Below are positions 45,763 to 54,261 of a DNA stretch of 64,000 bases, in pieces; position 1 is the first letter of the stretch; each line of letters starts with the position of its first letter. Origin of the DNA: Dactylosporangium sp. AC04546 (GTDB lineage: Bacteria > Actinomycetota > Actinomycetes > Mycobacteriales > Micromonosporaceae); contig NZ_JAHYSG010000059.1 of the NCBI RefSeq assembly GCF_022095675.1, positions 1 to 64,000 of the forward strand, written 5' to 3'. The position numbers and the translations under genes are program-made. The notes below the pieces were generated by a model. It did no database searches. It was not told the DNA's origin and saw nothing but the letters and a program-made list of their open reading frames with translations.

Positions 45763-46974
45763 TCAGCCCTTCATCTGCGCGACCGGCGGGGTCGCGTCGG
45801 CCGGGTCGATGGCCTTGACCAGCTCGGGCTTGAGGTCGGCGCCGGAGCCGGTGAACTTGCCCTGGAACATCGGCTGGAGCAGGGCGTGGTCCTCCTTGCG
45901 GACGGTCAGCTTGCCCTTGACGCCGTCGAAGCTGTAGCCCTCCAGCGCGGAGACCATCTTGTCGACGTCGTCGCCGCCCTCCTGGGCCGCGCGGACGACG
46001 AGCTGGGCGGCGGTGAAGCCGTCCGGGTGGAACAGGTCGACCTTGCCGCCGTCGACGCCCTTGCGCAGCGCGGCCACGGCCTCGTTGTCGCTGGCGCCGT
46101 CGAAGTAGTGCGCGAGCAGCGAGATCTTGGAGCCGGCCGCGCCGAACGTCGGCCAGGACGCGCGCTGGTCGATGCCGGTCACCACGAGTGTCGAGCCGAG
46201 CACGCCCTGCTGGTCGAGCGACTGCCACATGGCGGCGGCGGTGGTGCCGGCCCACGCGACGAAGATCATGTCGGGCTTGGCGTTCTTGGCCTGGACCGCG
46301 AAGCCGGTGAAGTCGGTGGCGTTGGCCGGGACGAAGAGGTTGTCCACGGTCGCGCCGGCCCCGCCGATGACCGCCTTGACGGCGTCGGCGTTGGACTTGC
46401 CGAACGCGCCCTCCTGGGTGAAGACCAGGACCTTCTTGCCCGTCGGCGACGGCAGGTACGACTTGGCGGCCAGCACGTCCTGGTAGGACTGGCGGCCGGA
46501 GCGGAAGGTGTACTTGTTGATGCCGGTGACGGCGTCGGTCGCCGCCGGGCCGGAGATGAACAGCACCTTGTTCTGCGCGGCGAGCGGAGCCACCTGGCCG
46601 GCCACGCCGGACGAGGTGCTGCCGGCAATGATCTTGTATCCCTGGCCGATGAGGTCCTTCGCGGCGGAGACGGCCTTCGCCGGGTCACCGGCGTCGTCCA
46701 CCTCCTTGACCTCCACGGGCCGGTTGCCCACCTTGCCGGTGCCCTTGGTGGCGTAGGCGAGGCCGGCCTTCCAGCCGTCGATGTACTGCTTGCCGTAGCT
46801 TGCGAGGGCACCCGTCTGGGAGTACACGAGCCCGACCTTGATCGGCGCACCGTCCCCGGCAGGCTCCTCGGCCGCTTCCTGGGGGCTGCTGCACGCCGCC
46901 GCGAGCGTCGCGGCAAGGGTCAACCCGAACGCCGCGAACAACACCCGCCGCGGCGCACTCGTCTGCCTGATCAA
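45763..46974 (-). CDS. Branched-chain-type ABC transporter substrate-binding lipoprotein (cassette 2)
   Basis: A 403-residue type I periplasmic-binding lipoprotein. The signal peptide has RR at 9-10 and the lipobox LAAAC (Cys28). The mature part begins PIKVGLVYSQTGALASYGK, a standard LivK-family N-terminus. It is the first gene of cassette 2. The upstream 125 bp carry two small palindromes (GTGT-TCGC-ACAC at 47019-47030 and TGTGGG-TCG-CCCACA at 47061-47075) that could be regulator sites. Confidence 0.92.
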   Translation of the reverse strand: MIRQTSAPRRVLFAAFGLTLAATLAAACSSPQEAAEEPAGDGAPIKVGLVYSQTGALASYGKQYIDGWKAGLAYATKGTGKVGNRPVEVKEVDDAGDPAKAVSAAKDLIGQGYKIIAGSTSSGVAGQVAPLAAQNKVLFISGPAATDAVTGINKYTFRSGRQSYQDVLAAKSYLPSPTGKKVLVFTQEGAFGKSNADAVKAVIGGAGATVDNLFVPANATDFTGFAVQAKNAKPDMIFVAWAGTTAAAMWQSLDQQGVLGSTLVVTGIDQRASWPTFGAAGSKISLLAHYFDGASDNEAVAALRKGVDGGKVDLFHPDGFTAAQLVVRAAQEGGDDVDKMVSALEGYSFDGVKGKLTVRKEDHALLQPMFQGKFTGSGADLKPELVKAIDPADATPPVAQMKG

Positions 46975-47018
46975 CGCTTCCTCCGTGTGAACGCCTTGTT
47001 AAGGCCAGCGCCTGCTGG

Positions 47019-47075
47019 CGGTGTTCGCACACGCTAGAAGTGGCGTCGGGCACGGAGCTATGTGGGTCGCCCACA
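47019..47075. promoter_or_regulatory. Promoter region of ABC cassette 2 with two small palindromes
   Basis: GTGTTCGCACAC (47019-47030) and TGTGGGTCGCCCACA (47061-47075) lie 45 and 87 bp upstream of livK2, and 25 bp beyond the hydrolase stop. Either may be a regulator site; the second could also form part of the hydrolase terminator. Confidence 0.4.
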
Positions 47076-47099
47076 CTAATCGACGGCGAGGGCCGGTCC

Positions 47100-47957
47100 T
47101 CAGGCACTCATCAGGTCGATGAACTCGCCGAGGACCGGCAGGAAGCGCTCCGGCGGCGGCATGTGCCCGGCGCCGGGCACCACGATCAGGCCGTTGCGGC
47201 CGCGGTGCCGGCCGGACAGCCGCTCGCCGAGGACCGCCACCGAGCGCTCGACGGGGACGAGCTCGTCGGCGCCGCCGAAGATCGCGAGGATCGGGCAGGG
47301 CAGGAACGGCAGCAGGTCGGACGGGTCGAAGGCGAGGTTGCGGGCGACGAACGCGAGGTCCTCGGCGGTGTCGTAGGGCGCCCCGGTCACGAACGGGTGC
47401 CACGGCGCGGCCGGCAGCGCCGCCTGCTCGCGCAGGACCGCGGCCGGCTCGGTGCCCGAGCGCACCCGCTCGGCCCGCTCGTCGGCCCAGCGCAGGCCGG
47501 CCTCGATGTCCTCGGGCGGCAGCCCGGCGGCCCGCATGGCCCGCTCCATCCGCACCCGCTCCTGCTCGGCCGGGGTGACCGCCGGGCCGCTCACGGTGAC
47601 GACGAAGCCGACCCGGTCGGGGGCGGTGACCGCGGCCGCGAGGGCGACCCAGCCGCCCTGGCTGTAGCCGATGACACCGGCCCGCTCGACGGCCGCCTCC
47701 CGGCGCAGCACCGCGAGGGCGGTCAGGGCCTCAGCGGCCCGGTCGGCGAACGACTGGGCCCGCCAGGTGGCCGGCTTGTCGTGGCGCAGTGTGGCGACGC
47801 CGCGCCCGGCCAGCCACTGCGGCACGACCTGCCAGGCGTCCTTCGTGGCCGGGCCCGAGCCGTCGGACAGCACGAGCCCGGCGCGGACGGGACCCTCCGG
47901 CACCGTCACGATGCCGGCCAGGTCGCCGACCTTGACCGGGCGTTCTTCGATCGACAT
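47100..47957 (-). CDS. Alpha/beta-hydrolase of the dienelactone/dipeptidyl-peptidase type
   Basis: A 285-residue alpha/beta hydrolase. The nucleophile elbow is GYSQGG (Ser near residue 108), the acid is in FGGADELVP and the histidine in VPGAGHMPPPERF. Strand/loop LVLSDGSGPATKDAW gives the oxyanion region. It resembles uncharacterised carbon-carbon or ester hydrolases; no specific substrate is supported. The start ATG at 47957 lies directly after the right arm of a 15-bp hairpin that contains its ribosome-binding site. Confidence 0.85.
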   Translation of the reverse strand: MSIEERPVKVGDLAGIVTVPEGPVRAGLVLSDGSGPATKDAWQVVPQWLAGRGVATLRHDKPATWRAQSFADRAAEALTALAVLRREAAVERAGVIGYSQGGWVALAAAVTAPDRVGFVVTVSGPAVTPAEQERVRMERAMRAAGLPPEDIEAGLRWADERAERVRSGTEPAAVLREQAALPAAPWHPFVTGAPYDTAEDLAFVARNLAFDPSDLLPFLPCPILAIFGGADELVPVERSVAVLGERLSGRHRGRNGLIVVPGAGHMPPPERFLPVLGEFIDLMSA

Positions 47958-47999
47958 GAATCCTCCCCGCACCGCAAGGTAGCAGTGCGGGGAGGATTC
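47958..47999 (-). terminator. Hairpin after the GH5 gene that also sequesters the hydrolase ribosome-binding site
   Basis: GAATCCTCCCCGCAC (47958-47972) and GTGCGGGGAGGATTC (47985-47999) form a perfect 15-bp stem with a 12-nt loop. It starts 18 bp past the GH5 stop. In the minus-strand transcript the 3' arm GUGCGGGGAGGAUUC ends exactly before the hydrolase AUG, so the ribosome-binding site is inside the stem. Confidence 0.85.
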
Positions 48000-48017
48000 C
48001 GCGGGCCTGCCGCCGGC

Positions 48018-49238
48018 TTACTTCTCCGCGGCCAGCGGCGCCTGGTAGGTCTTGAGCAGGTCGAGCTTGGCCTGGTCGACCGTGTTCCAGTCGTCCTTCA
48101 GGACCCCGCCGGTGTCACCGGAGTTCGGGTTCCAGGACCAGTAGGTGTAGCTGAGCCCGTTGTCCTTCAGGTACTTGATCAGGTTCTGCTGCCAGATCCC
48201 TTCCAGGTCCTTGTTGCCCTGGGCGTCCTTGTCGGCGACCGAGCGACCACCGAACTCACCCATGAGCACCGGGGCGACGTTCTGCTTCACCAGGTAGCCG
48301 AACTGCTTGTCCCACAGCGCCGGCATGTTGGCCGGGAACGACGGGTCGTTGAACCACTGCTGGGACCAGACCTTCGGGCTGTAGTCGTGCGCGGAGTACA
48401 CCAGCTTGGACTGGTCGGCGAGCTTCACCGGGTGCTTCGCCGCGCCCTGGAGGTTGCCGCCCCACCAGTAGCCGTCGCCGTCGTAGGACTCGATGCCCTC
48501 GACGATGATGAGCCAGTTGGGGTTGGCCTTGAGCACCGCGTTGCCGGCCCGCTCGGCGGCCGCCTTCCAGTCGGTCTTCTCGGAGCCGTCGCCCCAGGTG
48601 GCCTCGCCGTGCGGCTCGTTGTGCAGGTCGGCGCCGACGACGAGCGCGTTGCTCTTGTAGTGCTCGGCCAGCTTGACCCAGTCGGAGATCCACCGCTCCT
48701 CGCTGACCTTGTCGGTGTACCAGAGGTTGCTCTGGCCCTGCGAGGTCGGGCGGTGCCGGTCGAGGATGACCATCATGCCGCGCTTGGTGGCGCCCTCGAC
48801 GACCTTGTCCATGATCTGCGGGCCGGTCAGGCCCTCAAGGTCGGGGTTGAGCGCGAAGTCGACGCCGGTCGGCTTGGCGGAGGCGTCGAAGAGCTCGTTG
48901 CTGAACGGCAGTCGCATCGAGTTGAAGCCCGACGAGACCATCTGGTCGAGCATGTCGTCGAGCTTGCGCGACCACAGGCCGTGCGGGGCGAAGGTGTTGG
49001 TCTCCAGCCCGAACCAGTTCACGCCGGTGAAGGTGACCTCCTCGCCGCGGGCGTCGAGGATCTTGCTGCCCTCGGCGTGCAGCGGCATCTGCAGCCGCTG
49101 GCCGGACTGGGCGTTCTCGGGCGTGACCTGCTTGTCGTTGTGGTTCAACAGCGGCACCAGGGCGACGGCCACGGCGACAACAGCGACGACCGCGGATATC
49201 CAGAGGATTTGAGTACGACTGAGGGAAGTGCGACCCAT
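48018..49238 (-). CDS. Membrane-anchored glycoside hydrolase family 5 (endoglucanase-like)
   Basis: A 406-residue GH5 enzyme, expected to cleave beta-1,4-glucan or a related beta-glycan. An uncleaved-looking N-terminal anchor (about residues 11-31) is followed by TFTGVNWFGLET, the substrate-site arginine in NSMRLPFSNE, ILDRHRP, the acid/base Glu208 in HNEPHG and the nucleophile Glu328 in LMGEFGGR. Both catalytic glutamates are present. It has its own 186-bp upstream region after the LuxR gene, next to a glycan-synthesis operon, so it may trim the glycan made there (inference). Confidence 0.92.
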   Translation of the reverse strand: MGRTSLSRTQILWISAVVAVVAVAVALVPLLNHNDKQVTPENAQSGQRLQMPLHAEGSKILDARGEEVTFTGVNWFGLETNTFAPHGLWSRKLDDMLDQMVSSGFNSMRLPFSNELFDASAKPTGVDFALNPDLEGLTGPQIMDKVVEGATKRGMMVILDRHRPTSQGQSNLWYTDKVSEERWISDWVKLAEHYKSNALVVGADLHNEPHGEATWGDGSEKTDWKAAAERAGNAVLKANPNWLIIVEGIESYDGDGYWWGGNLQGAAKHPVKLADQSKLVYSAHDYSPKVWSQQWFNDPSFPANMPALWDKQFGYLVKQNVAPVLMGEFGGRSVADKDAQGNKDLEGIWQQNLIKYLKDNGLSYTYWSWNPNSGDTGGVLKDDWNTVDQAKLDLLKTYQAPLAAEK

Positions 49239-49393
49239 GGAGTTGACCTGTCCTCACGTTCGAGACGGCCGTCTGCGGGGGTGCGCAGACGGCCGCCGAA
49301 ACGATCGGCTGAGGGCGTGCGTTGCGCCGGGGAGAGAGCCCGGCGCTGCCGCTCAACCTGTCGGGCAGGTCAAGACATTACGGAAATCGGAAA

Positions 49394-49424
49394 TACGCAG
49401 TCAGCGTACAAATGTCGGATTTGT
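49394..49424. promoter_or_regulatory. Adjacent small palindromes between LuxR gene and GH5
   Basis: TACGC-AGTCA-GCGTA (49394-49408) and ACAAAT-GTCGG-ATTTGT (49408-49424) lie side by side directly after the LuxR stop codon, in a locally AT-rich stretch. They could be the LuxR gene terminator, an operator for the GH5 promoter downstream, or both. The arms are short. Confidence 0.45.
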
Positions 49425-50096
49425 TTATGCACCAATCGTAGGAGCGTCCCACTCGGCGGCCCTGACGACGGCCTCCAGCTTCGATCTCGCGCCCATCTTG
49501 CTCAGCAGGTGGCGCACGTGGCTGCGGACCGTGGTGTAGCTGATGCTCAGCTCCCGCGCGATGTCACGGTTGTCCATGCCCTCGGTCATCAGGCTGAGGA
49601 TCTGCCGCTCGCGCGGGGTGAGGCTATCAAGCCGCCGGGCGTGCTCCTCCGAGCGCCTGGACTCCTCGCGGCGACGGGCCAGCAGCTTGGCCAGCTGGCG
49701 GGCCGGCACCAGGATCTCGCCGTCGACGGCGCGGCGCACCGCCTCGGCCACGTCGGCCCCGCCCGCGCTCTTGACCAGGTAGCCGGCCGCGCCCGCCTCC
49801 AGGGCGGTGATGATGACCTGGTCGCTGTCGTCGGCGCTGAGGAAGACGATCGCCACGTCGGGCTGGTGCGCCCGCAGGACCGCGGTGGCCTCGGCCCCGG
49901 TGCCGTCGGGCAGCCAGTAGTCGGCCAGCACGACGTCGACGTGCTCGACGTCGGCCAGGTGCTCGACCTCGCCGACGGAGCTGGCCAGGGCCACGACCCG
50001 CAGCTCCGGGTGCTCGTTGAGCAGCGCCGCGAGCCCTTCCGCCACCACCTGGTGGTCCTCGACGATCAACACCCGGTAGGGCGGGCGACCACTCAC
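49425..50096 (-). CDS. LuxR/NarL family response regulator 1
   Basis: A 223-residue response regulator. Receiver domain: VLIVEDHQVV, phospho-acceptor Asp59 in VVLADYWLP, Lys in GYLVKSAGG. C-terminal LuxR helix-turn-helix: LTPRERQILSLMTEGMDNRD to TTVRSHVRHLLSKMG. I chose the GTG at 50096, 6 nt after AGGGAGG and overlapping the kinase stop (GTGA). It closes the operon gtrA-GT2-GT39-Ig-kinase-regulator; the GH5 gene follows. Confidence 0.94.
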   Translation of the reverse strand: MSGRPPYRVLIVEDHQVVAEGLAALLNEHPELRVVALASSVGEVEHLADVEHVDVVLADYWLPDGTGAEATAVLRAHQPDVAIVFLSADDSDQVIITALEAGAAGYLVKSAGGADVAEAVRRAVDGEILVPARQLAKLLARRREESRRSEEHARRLDSLTPRERQILSLMTEGMDNRDIARELSISYTTVRSHVRHLLSKMGARSKLEAVVRAAEWDAPTIGA

Positions 50097-51121
50097 GGGG
50101 AACCTCCCTTGGACTGCAGGTCCGCGCCGCGCGGCACCCAGAACGTCACCGTCGTCCCGCTGCCGGGCTCGCTGCCGATCCGGAACCACCCGCCGGCCAG
50201 CGCGGCGCGCTCCCGCATCAGGACGATCCCCAGGTGCCCAGGTTCGGGCTCGCCGAACGCCGACGAGCCCACCCCGTCGTCGACCACCCGGACCAGGTAC
50301 CCGCCGTCCTGCTCGCCGAGGACCACGGTGCAGCGGTCGGCGTCGGCGTGCTTGCCCACGTTGGCCACGGCCTCCTGCAGCATGCGGTAGAGCAGCAGGC
50401 GGGTCGGCAGCGCGGGCTCCTCGGTGAGCCGGTTCTGCAGCTGTACCGCCAGGTCGTGGTCGTCCGCGAGCCCGTCGAGCAGGTCGCGGGTCGCGGCGGC
50501 GAGCCCGTCGTCCTCCAGCTTCGGCGGCCGGAAGTCGAAGATCAGCCGGCGCAGCCGCTCGGCCGCGTTGACCAGCGACTCCTCCAGCCGCCCGAGGATC
50601 TCCAGCTCCTCGGGGTCGCGCAGCCGGCGGCGCAGCTGCTGCACGCGCAGCATCGCCGCGGTGATCACCTGGAGGCTGTCGTCGTGGACGCCGGCCGCGA
50701 TGCGGGCCCGCTCCCGCTCCTGGTTGAGGATGAGGTCGCCGAGCAGCTCACCCTGCTCCTGGCCGAGCCGCAGCAGCCGGGCGACCCGCTGCTCGAGCGT
50801 CGCCCGCGACGGCCCCGGCCCGCACTGGTCGTCGACGGCCAGCACGACCAGGCCGCTCGGGTCGCCCTCCAGCGTGCGGGCCCGCACATCCACCGGCAGC
50901 TGGTGGCCGTCCGGCAGCAGCGCCGCCGCGGTGGTCGGCCGGTCGGGGCCGGCGTCGGGCCGCGGGTCGGCGAGGAACAGCTCGTCGACCCGCCGCCCGA
51001 CGAGGTCAGCCGTCGAGCGGCGGAACAGCGTCTCGGCGGCCTTGCTGGCCAGGCGCACCACCCCGGCGGCGTCGAGCACGATCAACGCCTCCGGGGCGGC
51101 GCGGAACGCCTGCCAGTACAT
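50093..51121 (-). CDS. Soluble histidine kinase with PAS domain (HisKA_3) 1
   Basis: A 342-residue kinase without membrane helices. A PAS domain (about residues 1-95; ALIVLDAAGVVRLASKAAE) precedes the HisKA_3 dimerisation helix with His146 in ARIAAGVHDDSLQ, and a HATPase_c domain (VDDGVGSSAF; GHLGIVLMRERAALAGG). A cytoplasmic PAS sensor implies an internal or redox/small-molecule signal. It overlaps its regulator and starts 6 bp after the upstream surface-protein gene. Confidence 0.93.
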   Translation of the reverse strand: MYWQAFRAAPEALIVLDAAGVVRLASKAAETLFRRSTADLVGRRVDELFLADPRPDAGPDRPTTAAALLPDGHQLPVDVRARTLEGDPSGLVVLAVDDQCGPGPSRATLEQRVARLLRLGQEQGELLGDLILNQERERARIAAGVHDDSLQVITAAMLRVQQLRRRLRDPEELEILGRLEESLVNAAERLRRLIFDFRPPKLEDDGLAAATRDLLDGLADDHDLAVQLQNRLTEEPALPTRLLLYRMLQEAVANVGKHADADRCTVVLGEQDGGYLVRVVDDGVGSSAFGEPEPGHLGIVLMRERAALAGGWFRIGSEPGSGTTVTFWVPRGADLQSKGGSP

Positions 51122-51127
51122 CCGCCG

Positions 51128-52630
51128 TCAGTTCTCCAGGCCCTTCGGCACCGTGTACGGCTTCGGCGCCGGGATGTCGACCGGGCCGCCGGACTTGTCC
51201 ACCTTGAAGTTGACCTTCGCGACCGCGTCGCTGCGCTGGCCGTGCAGCTCGAACACGACGGTGTCCTCGGTGTTGCCCGGGATCGTGTACTGGCCGACGG
51301 CACGGGCCGTGCCCTTCTGGTCGACCCGGAAGGCCGAGACGAGCTGCGGCTTGGCGCCCTTCGCCGTCCTGACGTAGACGTGGACCGCCTCGTTCGGGGC
51401 GAACTGGGTGGCGTAGAAGTTCACCATCGTGCCCGGCAGGCCGCCGTAGGCGTTGGTGCGGGCCTGCGGCGTGAACGGCAGGATCGTGAAGCCGCTGGAG
51501 ACGGCCGCCCGGCTCTGCTCGCCGATGAACACGAGCGACTGCGAGCCCTTCAGCGCGTACGGCATGACCAGCCCGGCGCCCTTGAACCCGCCGGCGCCGT
51601 CGGTCTCGACGGCCATCACCGGCTGCCCGCCGGCCGAGTTGAGCCGCACGAGGACCCGCTCCCCCGGCGCGAAGCCGGAGCCCGAGAAGCTGATCTTCTG
51701 GGTCGCCTTCACGGCGTACGGCGCGAGCTTGATCGACGGGTACAGCCGCAGCACCTGGAACGGCGCGCTGGCCGCCGCGCCACTGGTCTTGCCCACGACC
51801 ACCAGACTCGTCTGGCCGACCGCCGTCACACCGACCTTGATCGGCGTCTTACCCACCGCACCATCCTCGTCGGCGGTCAGGGTGAGGTTCGGCGTGCCGT
51901 TGATCCGGCCCCAGAACACGTTGAGCTGCTCGCCCGGGGAGAACCCCTTCGCGGTGAGGTTGATCGTGTCGCCCGGCTTGCCGACGACGGCCGACAGCGT
52001 CGCCTGACCGGCGCCCTGGGCGACGGCCGCGTCGGCCTTGGCCACCTTGTCGCTGCCGCGGGCCTGCGCGGTCACCTCCAGCACCGGCGTCGTCATCTTG
52101 TTCGGGAAGGGGAAGTTCAGGGTGAAGACCCCGTACTTGCCGGCCTTCGCGGTGCCGACCTGCTTCGGCTGGTCAGCGGCCGCCGTCGCCTTGCCCTTCT
52201 TCGGCTTCGGGGCGGCGTCCGCCTGCGGCCCGAGGTACACGTCGACCATCGAGCCCTGGTCGAAGCCGTTGCCCGACACGGTGACCGTGCCACCCAGGCG
52301 CACCAGGCCCGGGTTGAGCGTGATCATCGGCGTGTCGCCGCCGTGCACGAGCACGCCGTTGAGGTCGATCGTCGGCGGTGGCGGCGCCTTGGTCTGCGGC
52401 GTCTCCGGCGTCGGCTCGCTGCCGAACTTCGGCAGCCCCGGCGCCTCGATGCCCATCGCCGGCAGCACCGAACGGCCCACCATGAGCAGCAGGAACGCGG
52501 CCGCGGCGGCCAGCAGGAGCCGGCGTGGCGATATCTTGATCTTGCGACGTCTCAGCGACTTCTTCCGGCGGTTGGCCGGATTCGTACGTGCGGTCGCCGG
52601 AGCCGCCCGGCGGCGTTTCAGGGTCTGCAT
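51128..52630 (-). CDS. Membrane-anchored surface protein with repeated Ig/IPT-like domains
   Basis: A 500-residue protein of unknown function. A basic N-terminus (RRKKSLRRRKIKISPRR) precedes one membrane anchor (about residues 37-56), a Pro-rich linker, then four or five beta-rich repeats of about 95 residues. Each repeat has a glycine-rich strand of the form GNGFDQGSMVDVYLG, AKGFSPGEQLNVFWG, GSGFAPGERVLVRL or ATQFAPNEAVHVYV. This resembles IPT/TIG or other Ig-like folds. No catalytic residues are seen. Position between GT39-like and kinase genes suggests a role in glycan handling or as a surface sensor (inference). Confidence 0.75.
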   Translation of the reverse strand: MQTLKRRRAAPATARTNPANRRKKSLRRRKIKISPRRLLLAAAAAFLLLMVGRSVLPAMGIEAPGLPKFGSEPTPETPQTKAPPPPTIDLNGVLVHGGDTPMITLNPGLVRLGGTVTVSGNGFDQGSMVDVYLGPQADAAPKPKKGKATAAADQPKQVGTAKAGKYGVFTLNFPFPNKMTTPVLEVTAQARGSDKVAKADAAVAQGAGQATLSAVVGKPGDTINLTAKGFSPGEQLNVFWGRINGTPNLTLTADEDGAVGKTPIKVGVTAVGQTSLVVVGKTSGAAASAPFQVLRLYPSIKLAPYAVKATQKISFSGSGFAPGERVLVRLNSAGGQPVMAVETDGAGGFKGAGLVMPYALKGSQSLVFIGEQSRAAVSSGFTILPFTPQARTNAYGGLPGTMVNFYATQFAPNEAVHVYVRTAKGAKPQLVSAFRVDQKGTARAVGQYTIPGNTEDTVVFELHGQRSDAVAKVNFKVDKSGGPVDIPAPKPYTVPKGLEN

Positions 52631-52647
52631 CCTTCACTCCCGGCAAC

Positions 52648-54261
52648 TCACGATGAGGTTGCTCCGATCTTGATGATGGACAGCGAGACATCACCCCGGG
52701 TCGCCTCCCACACGGTCTGCCCGTGCTGGTCGATCGCCTCGATGATCCAGGTCTCGCCACCCCGCTCGAGTGCGTCGCGCATCTTGTTGGACATCACGAC
52801 GTAGTCGATGTTCTCCCAGCTCATGTGGAAGATCTTGTCGCGCACGTCCGGGTCGGACGTGGCCTTGTAGTGCGAGTGGGCGTACTTGTACGGCGGGTCG
52901 TTGTCGTGCAGCGCGACCCAGATGTCGTCGTCGATGATGAGCTTCGCGCTCGTCGGGATGTTCGCCTTGATCCACGCCACCTGCTCCTCCTGGAGGCGGG
53001 TGAGCGGCAGGCGGTACGCGTCGCTGAACTCCAGTTGGCCCTTGGTGTTGTACTTCACGAGAAACCCGCCCGGCATGACCAGCACCGGCACGAGCAGGCA
53101 GGCGACGAGCACCGACGCGCCGGACTGCTTGGTGCGCCGGGTGAGCCAGCCGAAGAACATGCCGAGGTTCAGGGCGAACAGCGGGATCATCGGCGCGATG
53201 TAGAAGTCGAGCAGGGCGCTGCGGGTCAGGTAGAACCCGTAGCCGGCGGCCATCAGCGCCATGGCGAGCATCGGCGGGCGGAGGCGCTTGTTGTTCCGGC
53301 CCGCGAACAGGCACAGCAGGGTCACCGCCACGCCCGCGATGAGGATGTACTTGTCCTTGAACAGCCAGCTCTGCTGCAACAGGTAGGAGAACGAGAGGCC
53401 GGTGCTCGTGTTCGAGTTGCGGTGCAGCTGCCACCAGACGGTGTACAGCAGGGACACGTGGTCGCCCGGGGTGGTGGACTCCAGGTTGAAGTTGAAGTTC
53501 TGCGGGAACAGCTCGTTCTTGATCTGGGCGAACAGCAGGTAGGCCACCACCGGCGCGAGCATGGAGAACCACCAGAAGCTGACCCCGAAGCGCCGGTTCG
53601 CCTGCTCCTTCACCGTGCGGTGCAGCAGGTAGGCGCAGCCCGGCAGCAGGAACAGCGCGTTCTCCTTGGTCACCAGCGAGAGACCGAAGCAGACCCCGGC
53701 GCCCATCGCGGTGACGATCCGCCCGTCCTTGCGGGCCAGCAGGTACAGGCCGAGCAGGATCCAGAACATCATGAGGTTGTCCAGCAGGACCTGGCGCTGG
53801 TAGTACACCCCGAGCGGGGACAGGTTGTAGACGAACGTGGCCAGGAACGCGGCCGGCTTGCTGCCGCTGAAGCGCCGGACGACCTCGAACATCAGGAACA
53901 CCGACGCCAGGTGCACGATGAGCATCAGCGCGCGGCCGGTGTTGAGGGCGTTGCCGAAAGCGTCGAACCCGCCGGGCAGGACGCTGACCCAGCCGGCGAT
54001 CGCCAGCCAGCCCATCGGCGCGTGGTCGTAGAAGTAGGTGTACGGCGAGAGCTTCGCCATGCGCAGGACGGCCCACGCCTGCTCCATGTAGATGCCCTCG
54101 TCGGTGAGGTACAGCGGGTAGCGGAACATGTTCCAGCCATGGCTGACCAGGCCGATGAGCATGCTCAGCAGCACCAGCCAGCGGCCGCCGGCACCCAGCG
54201 GGTCCTTCCGCGGCTGCTTGACGACCGGCGATGCGGTACGGGTGAGGACGTCAGCCGACAT
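52648..54261 (-). CDS. GT39/ArnT-like polytopic glycosyltransferase
   Basis: A 537-residue GT-C glycosyltransferase with about eleven membrane helices. The first outer loop carries the catalytic-type acidic pair in LYLTDEGIYMEQ (Asp54, Glu55), and the second loop has YYQRQVLLDNLMM. This matches the ArnT/PMT superfamily, which transfers a sugar from polyprenyl phosphate. C-terminal residues 430-537 form a soluble outer domain. It overlaps the GT2 gene by 11 nt and is followed after 17 bp by the Ig-like protein. Confidence 0.88.
   Translation of the reverse strand: MSADVLTRTASPVVKQPRKDPLGAGGRWLVLLSMLIGLVSHGWNMFRYPLYLTDEGIYMEQAWAVLRMAKLSPYTYFYDHAPMGWLAIAGWVSVLPGGFDAFGNALNTGRALMLIVHLASVFLMFEVVRRFSGSKPAAFLATFVYNLSPLGVYYQRQVLLDNLMMFWILLGLYLLARKDGRIVTAMGAGVCFGLSLVTKENALFLLPGCAYLLHRTVKEQANRRFGVSFWWFSMLAPVVAYLLFAQIKNELFPQNFNFNLESTTPGDHVSLLYTVWWQLHRNSNTSTGLSFSYLLQQSWLFKDKYILIAGVAVTLLCLFAGRNNKRLRPPMLAMALMAAGYGFYLTRSALLDFYIAPMIPLFALNLGMFFGWLTRRTKQSGASVLVACLLVPVLVMPGGFLVKYNTKGQLEFSDAYRLPLTRLQEEQVAWIKANIPTSAKLIIDDDIWVALHDNDPPYKYAHSHYKATSDPDVRDKIFHMSWENIDYVVMSNKMRDALERGGETWIIEAIDQHGQTVWEATRGDVSLSIIKIGATSS

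Noticed and set aside
47040..50390. 1116-codon plus-strand frame opposite the hydrolase, GH5 and LuxR genes
   Set aside because: Antisense to three genes with intact catalytic or signature motifs.
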